Positions 1-7,620 of a DNA stretch of 19,171 bases are shown here, piece by piece. Source of the DNA: an uncultured Clostridia bacterium (lineage in GTDB: Bacteria > Bacillota_A > Clostridia > Christensenellales > CAG-138); assembly GCA_946539625.1 (NCBI GenBank), contig CAMNHT010000010.1:1-19171 (forward strand), in the 5' to 3' direction. Position 1 is the first letter of the stretch, and each line of letters opens with the position of its first letter. A program made the translations under genes and the position numbers. The notes below the pieces were generated by a model. That model had not been told where the DNA came from, did not search any database, and was given only the letters and a program-made list of their open reading frames with translations.

Positions 1-991
1 TGACGGAGGCGTTGCCGGTGATGGCGACGCAGCCGACGGATTCGCCGTAGGTGGTGTTCGGGCAGCCGCCGAAGATCGCGCCGGCAAAGGAGCCGATGCC
101 GTCGCCGAGCAGCGTGCGGTGCAGACCCGGGTCCTTTGTGAGGTCGGTGCCGATGATGGAAGACAGGTTCTTGTGATCCGCGATATGCTCCGCAAAGACG
201 ACGAATGCAACGGGAACGTATGCGACTGCGATTGTTGCAATGTATTCCGGCGTGATGTCACCGATGCCCTTGAATGCCTTCAGGAAGGTGAAATCCGGAA
301 CCCAAGTGATGTTCTCGAACAGTGCAAAGTTGATGACCTTCAGCGCGTCGTTGCCGGTCGCGTTGCCGATCACCGTGAAGATCGCGGCGGTCGCATAGCC
401 CGCGATGATGCCGATGACGAACGGGATCATTTTCAGCATCTTCTTACCGAAGACCGAGCAGAGCATGGTGACTGCCAACGTGACGAGGCCGCAGATCATG
501 CAGACATACGTGGAAGCCGTAGAACTGGCGCCGACGAGATCGCCGACCGCGTTGCCTGCGAGCGAAAGACCGATGATCGCAACGGTCGGCCCGATGACGA
601 CTGCGGGCATGATCTTGTTGATCCACTTGACGCCCGCAAACTTAACGGCGATCGCGATGATCACATAAACGAGACCGGCGAAGCATGCGCCGATGATGAG
701 ACCGAGATAGCCAAGCTCAACATTGGAAACGGCGCCCGCAAATGCTGCGAACATCGAGCCGAGGAACGCGAACGAGCTGCCGAGGAAGACCGGGCTTCTG
801 AACTTTGTGAAGAGTAGATAAACAAGCGTGCCGACGCCTGCGCCGAACAGCGCGGCGGTCTGGCTCATGCCGTTGCCGACGATCGCCGGAACTGCGATGG
901 TCGCAGCCATGATCGCGAGGAGCTGCTGCAGTGCAAAGAGCAGCGTCTGACCGAATTTGGGTTTGTCCTTGATGTTGTAGACCAGATTCAT
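1..991 (-). CDS. uraA: Uracil permease (NCS2/NAT family), C-terminus cut by window start
   Basis: Integral-membrane uracil:proton symporter that imports uracil for salvage to UMP. The 330 visible residues are mostly hydrophobic segments of the NCS2 fold. Family hallmarks seen are a QQLLA stretch near residues 22-26, the AEHIADH motif around 267-273 (E268 aligns with the substrate-binding glutamate of E. coli UraA) and NTTYGES at 312-318 (E317 aligns with the second conserved glutamate). Position +4 after E268 is Asp rather than the His of E. coli UraA; I believe this variant is common in Firmicutes. The start is the ATG at 989-991, preceded by an AGGGAGG ribosome binding site. It lies 69 bases downstream of pyrR on the same strand, so it is probably co-transcribed and controlled by the pyr leader. 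Roughly 80-100 C-terminal residues lie outside the window, judged from usual family length. Xanthine or another nucleobase is a less likely substrate, given the pyrR linkage. Confidence 0.93.
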   Translation of the reverse strand, partial: MNLVYNIKDKPKFGQTLLFALQQLLAIMAATIAVPAIVGNGMSQTAALFGAGVGTLVYLLFTKFRSPVFLGSSFAFLGSMFAAFAGAVSNVELGYLGLIIGACFAGLVYVIIAIAVKFAGVKWINKIMPAVVIGPTVAIIGLSLAGNAVGDLVGASSTASTYVCMICGLVTLAVTMLCSVFGKKMLKMIPFVIGIIAGYATAAIFTVIGNATGNDALKVINFALFENITWVPDFTFLKAFKGIGDITPEYIATIAVAYVPVAFVVFAEHIADHKNLSSIIGTDLTKDPGLHRTLLGDGIGSFAGAIFGGCPNTTYGESVGCVAITGNASV

Positions 992-1035
992 AATGTACCT
1001 CCCTGTGTCCTTTTATTATGCTGTGTCTATTGAGA

Positions 1036-1050
1036 AGCCGTTTTGCGGCT
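1036..1050 (-). other. Small hairpin in the pyrR-uraA spacer
   Basis: AGCCG and CGGCT form a 5-bp stem around a 5-base loop, just after the pyrR stop. There is no U-run after it on the minus strand, so it is not a convincing terminator or second attenuator. It may be an mRNA-stability or processing hairpin between the two genes. Confidence 0.35.
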
Positions 1051-1060
1051 GTTCCCCTGT

Positions 1061-1600
1061 TTATCCGTCCTGTCTCGACAGCGCGATCTCGTTTTTGCCG
1101 TCGATCTCCATCACGCGCACGCTGACAAACTCATTCCGTGCGGTCGGTACGTTTTTCCCGACGAAGTTTGCGGCGATCGGAAGCTCGCGGTGTCCGCGAT
1201 CGATCGCAACGCAAAGCCGGATCGCTGCTGGTCTGCCGAGCCGGATCACCGCCTCCATGGCGGCGCGGGCGGTGCGGCCCGTGTAGATCACATCGTCTAC
1301 GAGCACGATCACCTTGCCGTTTACGTCGAACGGAATGTCCGTTCCGTGCACCTGCGGTGTCGGAAAGAGTTCCTTTAAGTCGTCGCGGTAAAGCGTGATG
1401 TCAAGTGCGCCGAGTTCGACCCGTATATCCGAAAACCGCTCGATGTTCGCCTTGATCCGCTGCGCAAGCGGGACTCCGCGGCGGCGTATGCCGATCATAT
1501 AGAGTTCCGTCGTACCCTCGTTTTTTTCAATGATCTCATGGGAAAGACGCATCAGCATGCGGTCCATGGCCTTTTCATCCACCAGAATGTGTTCGCTCAT
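1061..1600 (-). CDS. pyrR: Bifunctional pyr operon attenuator / uracil phosphoribosyltransferase PyrR
   Basis: PyrR binds UMP or UTP and then the leader hairpin of pyr mRNAs, promoting termination; many members also convert uracil and PRPP to UMP. The 179-residue length matches the usual ~180. The PRPP-binding loop is at residues 97-110 (VIVLVDDVIYTGRT), and the N-terminal IGIRRRGVPLA segment (36-46) is typical of type I phosphoribosyltransferases. The ATG at 1598-1600 is chosen because an AAGGAGG lies just upstream and the protein then begins like other PyrR proteins; the frame stays open upstream to 1858, but that stretch covers the leader and promoter. It is the first gene of the minus-strand operon with the uracil permease. 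Its own leader carries a PyrR-type attenuator, giving autoregulation by pyrimidine nucleotides. Confidence 0.96.
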   Translation of the reverse strand: MSEHILVDEKAMDRMLMRLSHEIIEKNEGTTELYMIGIRRRGVPLAQRIKANIERFSDIRVELGALDITLYRDDLKELFPTPQVHGTDIPFDVNGKVIVLVDDVIYTGRTARAAMEAVIRLGRPAAIRLCVAIDRGHRELPIAANFVGKNVPTARNEFVSVRVMEIDGKNEIALSRQDG

Positions 1601-1616
1601 TGCGTCCTCCTTCCCA

Positions 1617-1645
1617 TAAAAAAATCCTGCCGTGCTCGGCAGGAT
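1617..1645 (-). terminator. Attenuator terminator in the pyrR leader
   Basis: On the minus strand a 9-bp perfect stem (ATCCTGCCG / CGGCAGGAT, arms at 1637-1645 and 1624-1632) with a 4-base loop runs straight into a run of T. It sits between the promoter and the pyrR ribosome binding site, so it must be conditional rather than an end-of-gene terminator. Its 5' arm can also pair with CGGCAAGG upstream (1673-1680), the alternative antiterminator. Confidence 0.88.
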
Positions 1646-1670
1646 GCAATACACCGTTTGTGCGCGTATG

Positions 1671-1705
1671 GACCTTGCCGGCATCTCGTACCGAATTAAA
1701 GGATC
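1671..1705 (-). promoter_or_regulatory. Putative PyrR-binding hairpin (anti-antiterminator) of the pyr leader
   Basis: Read as minus-strand RNA, an outer helix GA(U)CCUU / AAGGUC, with one bulged U, encloses a smaller hairpin CGGU...GCCG whose loop contains GAGA. This resembles the PyrR recognition element of known pyr leaders, where a GAGA-containing loop lies in a purine-rich stem and AAGG closes the outer helix. Its 3' arm contains CGGCAAGG, which is complementary (one bulge) to the 5' arm of the downstream terminator. UMP-bound PyrR stabilising this hairpin would therefore free the terminator. The architecture is visible in the sequence; the binding is inferred. Confidence 0.75.
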
Positions 1706-1715
1706 ATCTTTTAAG

Positions 1716-1744
1716 AATATAACACAGGATATGGCATTTGTAAA
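1716..1744 (-). promoter_or_regulatory. Sigma-A promoter of the pyrR-uraA operon
   Basis: Minus strand: -35 TTTACA at 1739-1744 and -10 TATATT at 1716-1721, with a 17-base spacer and a TG one base upstream of the -10 (extended -10). The predicted start near 1709 gives a leader of about 109 bases that contains the whole attenuator. Confidence 0.8.
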
Positions 1745-1800
1745 GATGTTTCTTGTATATATTTTGTATTTTTTCATTTTTATAAATCCGGTTTTTGCCC

Positions 1801-1829
1801 TTGTGAAAACGAGCGCCATATGGTAAAAT
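1801..1829 (+). promoter_or_regulatory. Promoter of the DUF4364-pcrA-ligA operon
   Basis: -35 TTGTGA at 1801-1806, -10 TAAAAT at 1824-1829, 17-base spacer, and TG one base before the -10. The predicted start near 1836 leaves only about 16 bases before the ATG at 1852. It is divergent from the pyrR promoter, with about 57 bases between the two -35 boxes. Confidence 0.68.
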
Positions 1830-1851
1830 ATGAAATCTACGGAGGTATGTA

Positions 1852-2385
1852 ATGCCATACTTTACACACGGTGAAACCAAGAACAAACTGGTCCTTTTAT
1901 ATATCGTCACCCGCGCGGACGCGATCCCGACACGCGCGCAGCTATATCGCACTGCGATTTTGAACTCTGAGATCGAATACTTCGCCTTTGAGGAAGCACT
2001 TGGCGAGCTCATCGAAGACGGGCTTCTGACCGAAGTTCCGAAGGCGTTCGGCGACTGTCTCGGCGTAACCGATCTCGGGCGGGAAGCGCTTTCCATGTTT
2101 GAAAAGAGCATTCCGCAGGACGAACGCAAAAAAATCGACGCGTACCTTTCGGCTCATAAAAACGAGTTCCTGCGCGAAACGCAAATTTCAAGCCGCATCG
2201 AAAAGACAGATTCCGGCGTGATGCTGCATCTTTTCATCACTGAAACGGACCGTGTGATTCTGTCTGTGTCGCTCGCCGCTGCAAATGAGGAGCAGGCGAT
2301 GGCGATGCGCAGTCGGTGGGAAGCCGCAGGCGAATCGGTCTATAATTACATCTGGGACATTCTGTCGAAGGGACAGAAGCATTGA
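1852..2385 (+). CDS. DUF4364 family protein (winged-helix-like)
   Basis: A 177-residue protein matching the clostridial DUF4364 family, whose function I do not know. The N-terminal ~85 residues look like a winged-helix DNA-binding fold: a helical ETKNKLVLLYIVTRA opening, then ALGELIEDGLLTEV (about 50-63) and a turn ending in TDLGREAL, typical of PadR/MarR-like wings. The C-terminal half (about 105-175) is a separate alpha/beta region with no recognisable motif. The ATG at 1852 has GGAGG six bases upstream. It ends 7 bases before pcrA and shares its promoter, so it is probably co-transcribed with pcrA-ligA. A transcriptional role is inferred from the fold only. No membrane segment or signal peptide is visible. 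Confidence 0.85.
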   Translation: MPYFTHGETKNKLVLLYIVTRADAIPTRAQLYRTAILNSEIEYFAFEEALGELIEDGLLTEVPKAFGDCLGVTDLGREALSMFEKSIPQDERKKIDAYLSAHKNEFLRETQISSRIEKTDSGVMLHLFITETDRVILSVSLAAANEEQAMAMRSRWEAAGESVYNYIWDILSKGQKH

Positions 2386-2392
2386 GAGGCAT

Positions 2393-4615
2393 ATGGATTT
2401 ATCAAAACTCAACCCGCCGCAGCGAGAAGCGGTTACAACCACGGAAGGACCGCTTCTGATCCTTGCCGGTGCGGGCAGCGGAAAGACGCGTGTTCTTACG
2501 CACCGCATAGCATATTTAATAGAAGAAAAAGGTGTCTCGCCGTACCGCATCCTTGCACTGACGTTTACAAACAAAGCCGCAAAGGAAATGCGCGAACGTG
2601 TCGATACGCTTGTAGAGACCGATGCGAAATCCATCTGGGTCGCGACGTTCCACGGTTTCTGCGCGCGTCTTCTTTCCATGGAGATCGAACGGCTCGGCTA
2701 CGGCAAGTCGTTCATCATCTATGACGAGCAGGATCAGCAATCGCTGATCGGACACATCATCAAAGATATGAACCTGAACGATAAGGTCTTCAGTAAACGC
2801 ATGCTTTCGGGGATTTTTTCGCATGCAAAGAACCACTCCCTCTCCCCTTTGGCGTTCCTGCGTGAAACGGGACAGCCGACACAGATCTTAGAAGCGTTCA
2901 AGCTCTATGAAAAGCGGCTGAAGGACGCAAACGCGCTCGACTTCGACGACCTGCTGCTTTGCACGATCCGCCTCTTTGAGGAGAATCCCGATGTACTTGA
3001 AAAGTGGCAGGAGCGATTCCGCTACATTCTTGTCGACGAGTATCAGGACACAAACCTTGCGCAATACCACATTGTGAATCTGCTTGCGAAAAAGCACCGG
3101 AACCTCTGCGTGGTCGGCGACGACGACCAGAGCATTTATGCATGGCGCGGCGCGGACATTCGCAACATTCTCGAGTTTGAAAAGGATTTCGAGGGCTGCA
3201 AGGTCATTCGGCTCGAACAGAACTACCGCTCGACCGAAAAGATCCTCGACGCGGCAAACGCCGTCATTCTTAACAACAAAGGACGCAAGGAAAAGAAGTT
3301 GTGGACCGCGGAAAAAGGCGGCGCACCGATCGACGTGCACGAAGCGACTGACGAACGCGACGAAGCGTACTATATCTGCTCGCATATTGCGGGCGGCGTC
3401 CGGTCCGGCGCGCGGTACGACGATTTTGCGATTCTCTACCGTACGCATGCACAAAGCCGCGTTCTTGAAATGATGCTGAAAAGCTTTCTGATCCCCTATC
3501 GCGTCTACGGCGGCGTTTCGTTCTTCTCGCGCGCGGAGGTCAAGGATGTCCTTGCATATCTCAGGTTGATCTTAAACCCCGCGGACGACGAAGCATTTCT
3601 GCGCGCGGTCAACACCCCGCCGCGCGGCATCGGCGCGCAGAGCATTGCGGCGTTAAGTGACAGTGCACACCGGCGCGGTATCCCGCTGATGAGTGCCGTG
3701 ATCGCGCCTGACGACGTTCCCCCGCGCACTGCCACGAAGTTCACGCCTTTTTTGAATCTGTTCCAAAAGCTCTATGAGCTTCTGGATACGATGCCGCTTG
3801 CGGACTTTGCGCGGGAAATGCTGGACAGGATCGGATATGACGCGTATCTCAGGGACGATAAAAAAGAGAATTACGAATCCCGTGCCGAGGTCGTTGAAGA
3901 ACTTTTGGGCTATATCGAGGAATTCGAGAAAAGCTACACCGAAGCCGACGGCAATGTTCTGCAGTCATTCTTGACGAACGTCGCGCTCTTTTCACAAGCG
4001 GACAATGTCGATGAAACAAACGGCTGTGTGAATCTGATGACGCTGCATGCTGCGAAAGGTCTTGAGTTTCCGAACGTGTTTCTTTGCGGTATGGAGGAAG
4101 GACTCTTCCCTTCCGCGCAGTCCTCTTTTGACGACGATAAGCTTGAAGAAGAACGGCGGCTATGCTACGTGGGCGTGACCCGTGCAAGGAAGCGTCTGTT
4201 CCTGTCCTACGCAAAGGAACGCATGCTCTACGGACGCACGGAACCTGCGCTTCCCTCGCGTTTTCTCACCGAGATGGGCGACACGATCGAGCTGCCGGGT
4301 ACAAAGATGCGGAGACCTCCGGCAACGGAACGCAGATGGGACAACGGAAGCACTTTGTCATCCTTTGCCTCACCGATTGCAAGAAAACCGAAAGAACCGA
4401 TGAAGGTCGACGTCGGTACCAAGCCGGAACCGCCGAAGAAAGCTACAAATTTTGCCGGTAGAGTCGGCGACCGTGTCCGGCACAAAGCATTCGGCGACGG
4501 CGTGATCACCGGACTTTCCGGCAGCGGCGCGTCGATGATCGTACAAATTCGCTTCGACAACGGGGCGGTCAAAAAACTTGCGGCGGGCTTTGCACCGCTC
4601 GAAGTATTGGAGTGA
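2393..4615 (+). CDS. pcrA: ATP-dependent 3'-5' DNA helicase PcrA (UvrD/Rep family)
   Basis: Superfamily 1A helicase that unwinds DNA in nucleotide excision repair, rolling-circle plasmid replication and removal of RecA filaments. The 740 residues show the full motif set: Walker A GAGSGKT at 26-32, motif II VDEYQD at 214-219, motif III GDDDQSIYAWRGA at 242-254, motif IV QNYRST at 276-281, motif V LHAAKGLEFP at 551-560 and motif VI YVGVTRARK at 592-600. The C-terminal ~50 residues (VGDRVRHKAFGDGVI onward) are the Tudor-like RNA-polymerase-interaction domain of PcrA, preceded by a low-complexity linker at about 640-690. The ATG at 2393 gives the canonical LNPPQREAV opening and has GAGAGG upstream; an in-frame ATG at 2285 lies inside the preceding gene and is rejected. 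It lies 3 bases before ligA, the common Firmicutes pcrA-ligA pair. Confidence 0.97.
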   Translation: MDLSKLNPPQREAVTTTEGPLLILAGAGSGKTRVLTHRIAYLIEEKGVSPYRILALTFTNKAAKEMRERVDTLVETDAKSIWVATFHGFCARLLSMEIERLGYGKSFIIYDEQDQQSLIGHIIKDMNLNDKVFSKRMLSGIFSHAKNHSLSPLAFLRETGQPTQILEAFKLYEKRLKDANALDFDDLLLCTIRLFEENPDVLEKWQERFRYILVDEYQDTNLAQYHIVNLLAKKHRNLCVVGDDDQSIYAWRGADIRNILEFEKDFEGCKVIRLEQNYRSTEKILDAANAVILNNKGRKEKKLWTAEKGGAPIDVHEATDERDEAYYICSHIAGGVRSGARYDDFAILYRTHAQSRVLEMMLKSFLIPYRVYGGVSFFSRAEVKDVLAYLRLILNPADDEAFLRAVNTPPRGIGAQSIAALSDSAHRRGIPLMSAVIAPDDVPPRTATKFTPFLNLFQKLYELLDTMPLADFAREMLDRIGYDAYLRDDKKENYESRAEVVEELLGYIEEFEKSYTEADGNVLQSFLTNVALFSQADNVDETNGCVNLMTLHAAKGLEFPNVFLCGMEEGLFPSAQSSFDDDKLEEERRLCYVGVTRARKRLFLSYAKERMLYGRTEPALPSRFLTEMGDTIELPGTKMRRPPATERRWDNGSTLSSFASPIARKPKEPMKVDVGTKPEPPKKATNFAGRVGDRVRHKAFGDGVITGLSGSGASMIVQIRFDNGAVKKLAAGFAPLEVLE

Positions 4616-4618
4616 ATT

Positions 4619-6577
4619 ATGGTTACAGAACGGCAGAAAGAACTTGTTGCGATTTTGAATCGTTATGCGGCGGCGTACTACGAACAGGACGCGCCGCTCG
4701 TTTCCGACGCGGAATACGATAAGCTGTACGACGAGCTTTTGGCGCTTGAAGCGAAAAGCGGCGAAGTGCTTCCCGACAGTCCGACGCTTCGCGTCGGCGG
4801 CGCACCGCTGAAAAGTTTTAAGGAACACGTCCACCTCGGGCGGCTTTGGAGCCTTGACAAGGTCCGCACGCGCGAAGGGCTCATCGATTTTGTCCGTAAG
4901 GTCACTGCGGCGTCTCCGGAGCCGCCGTTGTTTGCGCTTGAATACAAGTTCGACGGACTGACTGTGAATCTGACCTATGAAAACGGTGTGCTTACCGAAG
5001 CGGCGACGCGCGGCAACGGCGTTGTCGGCGAAGCGATCCTGCCGCAGATCCGCACGATCCGCAACGTTCCGCTTTCGATCCCGTTCAAGGGGCGTATGGA
5101 GGTGCAAGGCGAATGCATCATGCGACTTTCCGTGCTAGAAGCGTATAACAAAACAGCGGACGAACCGCTGAAAAATGCGCGTAACGCCGCAGCAGGCGCG
5201 CTGCGCAACCTTGACCCCGCGGTTACGGCGGCAAGGAAGCTTGACGTGTTCTGCTATAACGTCGGTTATATCGAAGGCAGGGAACTGCACGACCAGAAGG
5301 AGATGCTCGATTTCCTCAGGGAGAACGGATTGCCGGTCTGTCCGTTCATGAAATGGCTTCGTACGCCGGACGAGATCATGGCAGAGATCGACCTCGCCGA
5401 ACAGCGCCGCGATACGCTCGATTTTCTGATCGACGGCATGGTCGTGAAGGTGACGGACTTTGCGCTGCGCAGAGAGCTCGGCGCGACCGAAAAGTTCCCG
5501 CGCTGGGCAATGGCATATAAGTTTGCGGCGGAGGAGCGCACCGCAACGGTTCTGGACGTAACCTGGGAAGTCGGCAGAACCGGGAAACTCACACCGCTTG
5601 CGCACATTGAACCGGTCGAATTCTCCGGCGTCACAGTCAAAAAAGCGACGTTGAACAACTGGGATGACGTGCAGCGGAAGCGCGTCGGGATCGGCTCGCG
5701 CGTGTTCATCCGCAGAAGCAACGACGTGATCCCGGAGATCCTCGGCGCGGTGCCGGGCGACAAGCCCCTGCGCCCCGTGGAAAAGCCCACGGTCTGCCCG
5801 CAGTGCGGCGCGCATGTCGAGATGCGCGGTGCGCACCTCTTCTGCACGAACTCGCTTTCCTGCCGTCCGCAGATCGCGGCGCGGCTTTCGCACTACGCGT
5901 CCCGCGACGCCATGGATATCGACACGTTTGCAGGAAAGACCGCCGAACAGCTCATCGACGCATTCGGCATCAGTACGATTCCTGAACTGTATGCGCTTTC
6001 ACATGAACAGCTTGCGACACTCGAACGCTTCGGGCACAAGAAGGCGCAAAATCTTTTGAACGCGCTCGAAGCGAGCAAGCACCGCCCGCTTGCGGCGTTC
6101 CTTTACGCGCTCGGGATCCCGAACGTCGGCGTCAAGACCGCAAAGGATCTTGCGCGGCACTTCGGCACATTGACCGCGGTGCGGCACGCAAGCAAAGAAG
6201 AGCTTGCCGCGATCGACGACGTCGGCGACATTGTTGCGGATGGGATCGTATCGTTCTTTGCGGACGCTCGGATCGCGGACCAGATCGACCGTCTCCTCGC
6301 TCTCGGTGTTCAGCCCGAGGAAGCGGAAATGGCTTCCGACGGTCCCCTGCCGCTTGCCGGGCTTACCGTCGTCATAACGGGGACGCTCAGCACGCTGTCG
6401 CGCCGCGACGCGGAAGCGCTTGTGGAAAACAACGGCGGCAAGGCGGCCGGAAGCGTTTCGAAGAACACGTCGTTCGTCGTCGTCGGCGAAAACGCCGGCA
6501 GCAAGGCGGACAAGGCGCAATCCCTCGGCATCCCGATGCTGACCGAAGAAGAATTTTTGAAAAGGATCGGAAAATGA
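4619..6577 (+). CDS. ligA: NAD-dependent DNA ligase LigA
   Basis: Seals nicks in replication and repair using NAD+. The 652 residues have all domains: Ia (YYEQDAPLVSDAEYDKL, about 20-36), the adenylation domain with catalytic K110 in KFDG, ARNAAAGALRNLDP at 187-200, motif IV DGMVVKV at 272-278 and K301, an OB fold (about 305-380), a four-cysteine zinc finger (C393, C396, C409, C415), helix-hairpin-helix repeats (about 455-550) and a C-terminal BRCT domain (about 577-652). Several adenylation-domain motifs differ from the common bacterial form, for example LWSLDK where PMLSL is usual and YKFDG in place of PKxDG; this looks like a clostridial LigA subgroup. GGAG overlaps the pcrA stop, and the ATG is 3 bases after it, indicating translational coupling. 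Confidence 0.97.
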   Translation: MVTERQKELVAILNRYAAAYYEQDAPLVSDAEYDKLYDELLALEAKSGEVLPDSPTLRVGGAPLKSFKEHVHLGRLWSLDKVRTREGLIDFVRKVTAASPEPPLFALEYKFDGLTVNLTYENGVLTEAATRGNGVVGEAILPQIRTIRNVPLSIPFKGRMEVQGECIMRLSVLEAYNKTADEPLKNARNAAAGALRNLDPAVTAARKLDVFCYNVGYIEGRELHDQKEMLDFLRENGLPVCPFMKWLRTPDEIMAEIDLAEQRRDTLDFLIDGMVVKVTDFALRRELGATEKFPRWAMAYKFAAEERTATVLDVTWEVGRTGKLTPLAHIEPVEFSGVTVKKATLNNWDDVQRKRVGIGSRVFIRRSNDVIPEILGAVPGDKPLRPVEKPTVCPQCGAHVEMRGAHLFCTNSLSCRPQIAARLSHYASRDAMDIDTFAGKTAEQLIDAFGISTIPELYALSHEQLATLERFGHKKAQNLLNALEASKHRPLAAFLYALGIPNVGVKTAKDLARHFGTLTAVRHASKEELAAIDDVGDIVADGIVSFFADARIADQIDRLLALGVQPEEAEMASDGPLPLAGLTVVITGTLSTLSRRDAEALVENNGGKAAGSVSKNTSFVVVGENAGSKADKAQSLGIPMLTEEEFLKRIGK

Positions 6578-7536
6578 AACTCGGAAAACTTGACAACGAT
6601 ACATTGGAACGGCTGATCCTCGATCGGTTCAGAAAGACGCGCCCCGAATCGTTCGGCGCGCCGCACATCGGCATGGACTGTGCGATGCTGGATTTTAACG
6701 GTGACCTTATTGTGACAAGCTGCGATCCTATCACGAGCGCGGACGCAAAACACATCGGCGCTCTGTCCGTGCACGTCAACTGCAACGACGCAGCAGCGGG
6801 CTGCGCGGATCCTGTCGCTCTGCTTGTAACGCTTCTTCTCCCGCCTACCGAAACCGAAGAAACCGTCGCCATGATCGCAAAGGATCTGCAGGAAGCGGCG
6901 GAACATGCAGGCGTCGACATCATCGGCGGACATACCGAGGTGACCGATGCAGTTACGCGCGTCACGACCTGCACGACCGTGATTGCAAGAACGCCGAAGG
7001 CGAAACGCCTTTCGGGCGCAAAGGTCGGCGATGCAATCGTAATGACGAAGTGGGCAGGACTTGAAGGCACAATGTTGATTGCATCCGATCATGCAGAAGA
7101 GCTCACTTCCCTCCCTGTTGAAGTGGTCGAACACGCTAAAACGTTGTTTCGGTATCTGTCTGTCGTGCCGGAAAGCCGAATCGCAATGCAGAAAGAAGCG
7201 CACGCCATGCACGACGTGACCGAAGGCGGCGTTTTCGGCGCGGTCTGGGAGCTTGCGATGCAGCAGCATCTCGGCGCCGTCATTGACAGGAGCGCTATCC
7301 CGATCCTTCCTGAGATCAAAACGATCGCGGACGCTGTCGGGCTTGACCCCTATCGTCTCATGTCGAGCGGCTCTATGCTGATCGCGTGCGATAACGGCGC
7401 GGACATGGTTGCTGCTCTGCATGACGCGGGCATTCCCGCTGCCGTCATCGGGCAAATTACAGAACGGGATTTTCGCTTTACAGACGGTTCGCCGCTCGAT
7501 CCGCCCGGCGCGGACGAGCTGTATCGGCTGTTTTAA
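6574..7536 (+). CDS. AIR synthase-related protein (PurM/HypE-like ATP-binding fold)
   Basis: A 320-residue protein of the PurM/HypE/SelD/ThiL superfamily, whose members activate substrates with ATP. The N-terminal half has HIGMDCAMLD (31-40), the SCDPIT loop (49-54), a VHVNCNDAAA segment (67-76) and GGHTEV (118-123). The C-terminal half has the GDAIVMTKWAGLEGT segment (152-166), HDVTEGG (213-219) and SSGSMLIAC (264-272). Homologs are often labelled HypE, but this protein ends in DELYRLF and lacks the C-terminal cysteine that HypE carbamoylates, and no other hyp gene is nearby. It is therefore not canonical HypE, and its substrate is unknown. The ATG overlaps the ligA stop (ATGA at 6574-6577), with AGGA upstream, so it is expressed with ligA. 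Confidence 0.88.
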   Translation: MKLGKLDNDTLERLILDRFRKTRPESFGAPHIGMDCAMLDFNGDLIVTSCDPITSADAKHIGALSVHVNCNDAAAGCADPVALLVTLLLPPTETEETVAMIAKDLQEAAEHAGVDIIGGHTEVTDAVTRVTTCTTVIARTPKAKRLSGAKVGDAIVMTKWAGLEGTMLIASDHAEELTSLPVEVVEHAKTLFRYLSVVPESRIAMQKEAHAMHDVTEGGVFGAVWELAMQQHLGAVIDRSAIPILPEIKTIADAVGLDPYRLMSSGSMLIACDNGADMVAALHDAGIPAAVIGQITERDFRFTDGSPLDPPGADELYRLF

Positions 7537-7568
7537 GCCGAATTTCATGAAAAAATCCGGTTCCGCAC

Positions 7569-7598
7569 TTGTGTTTTCGGAACGGAATGTGGTATACT
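7569..7598 (+). promoter_or_regulatory. Promoter of the yicC-remA-gmk-rpoZ operon
   Basis: Extended -10 TGGTATACT, with the -10 TATACT at 7593-7598. A weak -35 TTGTGT lies at 7569-7574 with an 18-base spacer. The predicted start near 7605 is just upstream of the GGAGG at 7609-7613. It lies in the 84-base gap after the AIR-synthase-like gene. No clear terminator separates the two, so readthrough from upstream is possible. Confidence 0.65.
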
Positions 7599-7620
7599 GT
7601 GGATTTGCGGAGGTAAGTGT

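Noticed and set aside
119..817. 232-codon plus-strand frame opposite the uracil permease
   Set aside because: The composition is dominated by charged residues with no family resemblance, and it is antisense to a clear membrane transporter.
1601..1858. Upstream in-frame extension of pyrR to 1858
   Set aside because: The extension covers the promoter, attenuator and terminator; PyrR family length and the AAGGAGG support the start at 1600.
6574..7536. Confident label HypE
   Set aside because: The C-terminal cysteine of HypE is missing and no hydrogenase-maturation neighbours are present, so only the superfamily is assigned.
7560..7583. GTTCCG / CGGAAC inverted repeat as a terminator after the AIR-synthase-like gene
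   Set aside because: The stem is 6 bp with a 12-base loop and no T run follows; it overlaps the yicC promoter, where it may be a chance repeat.
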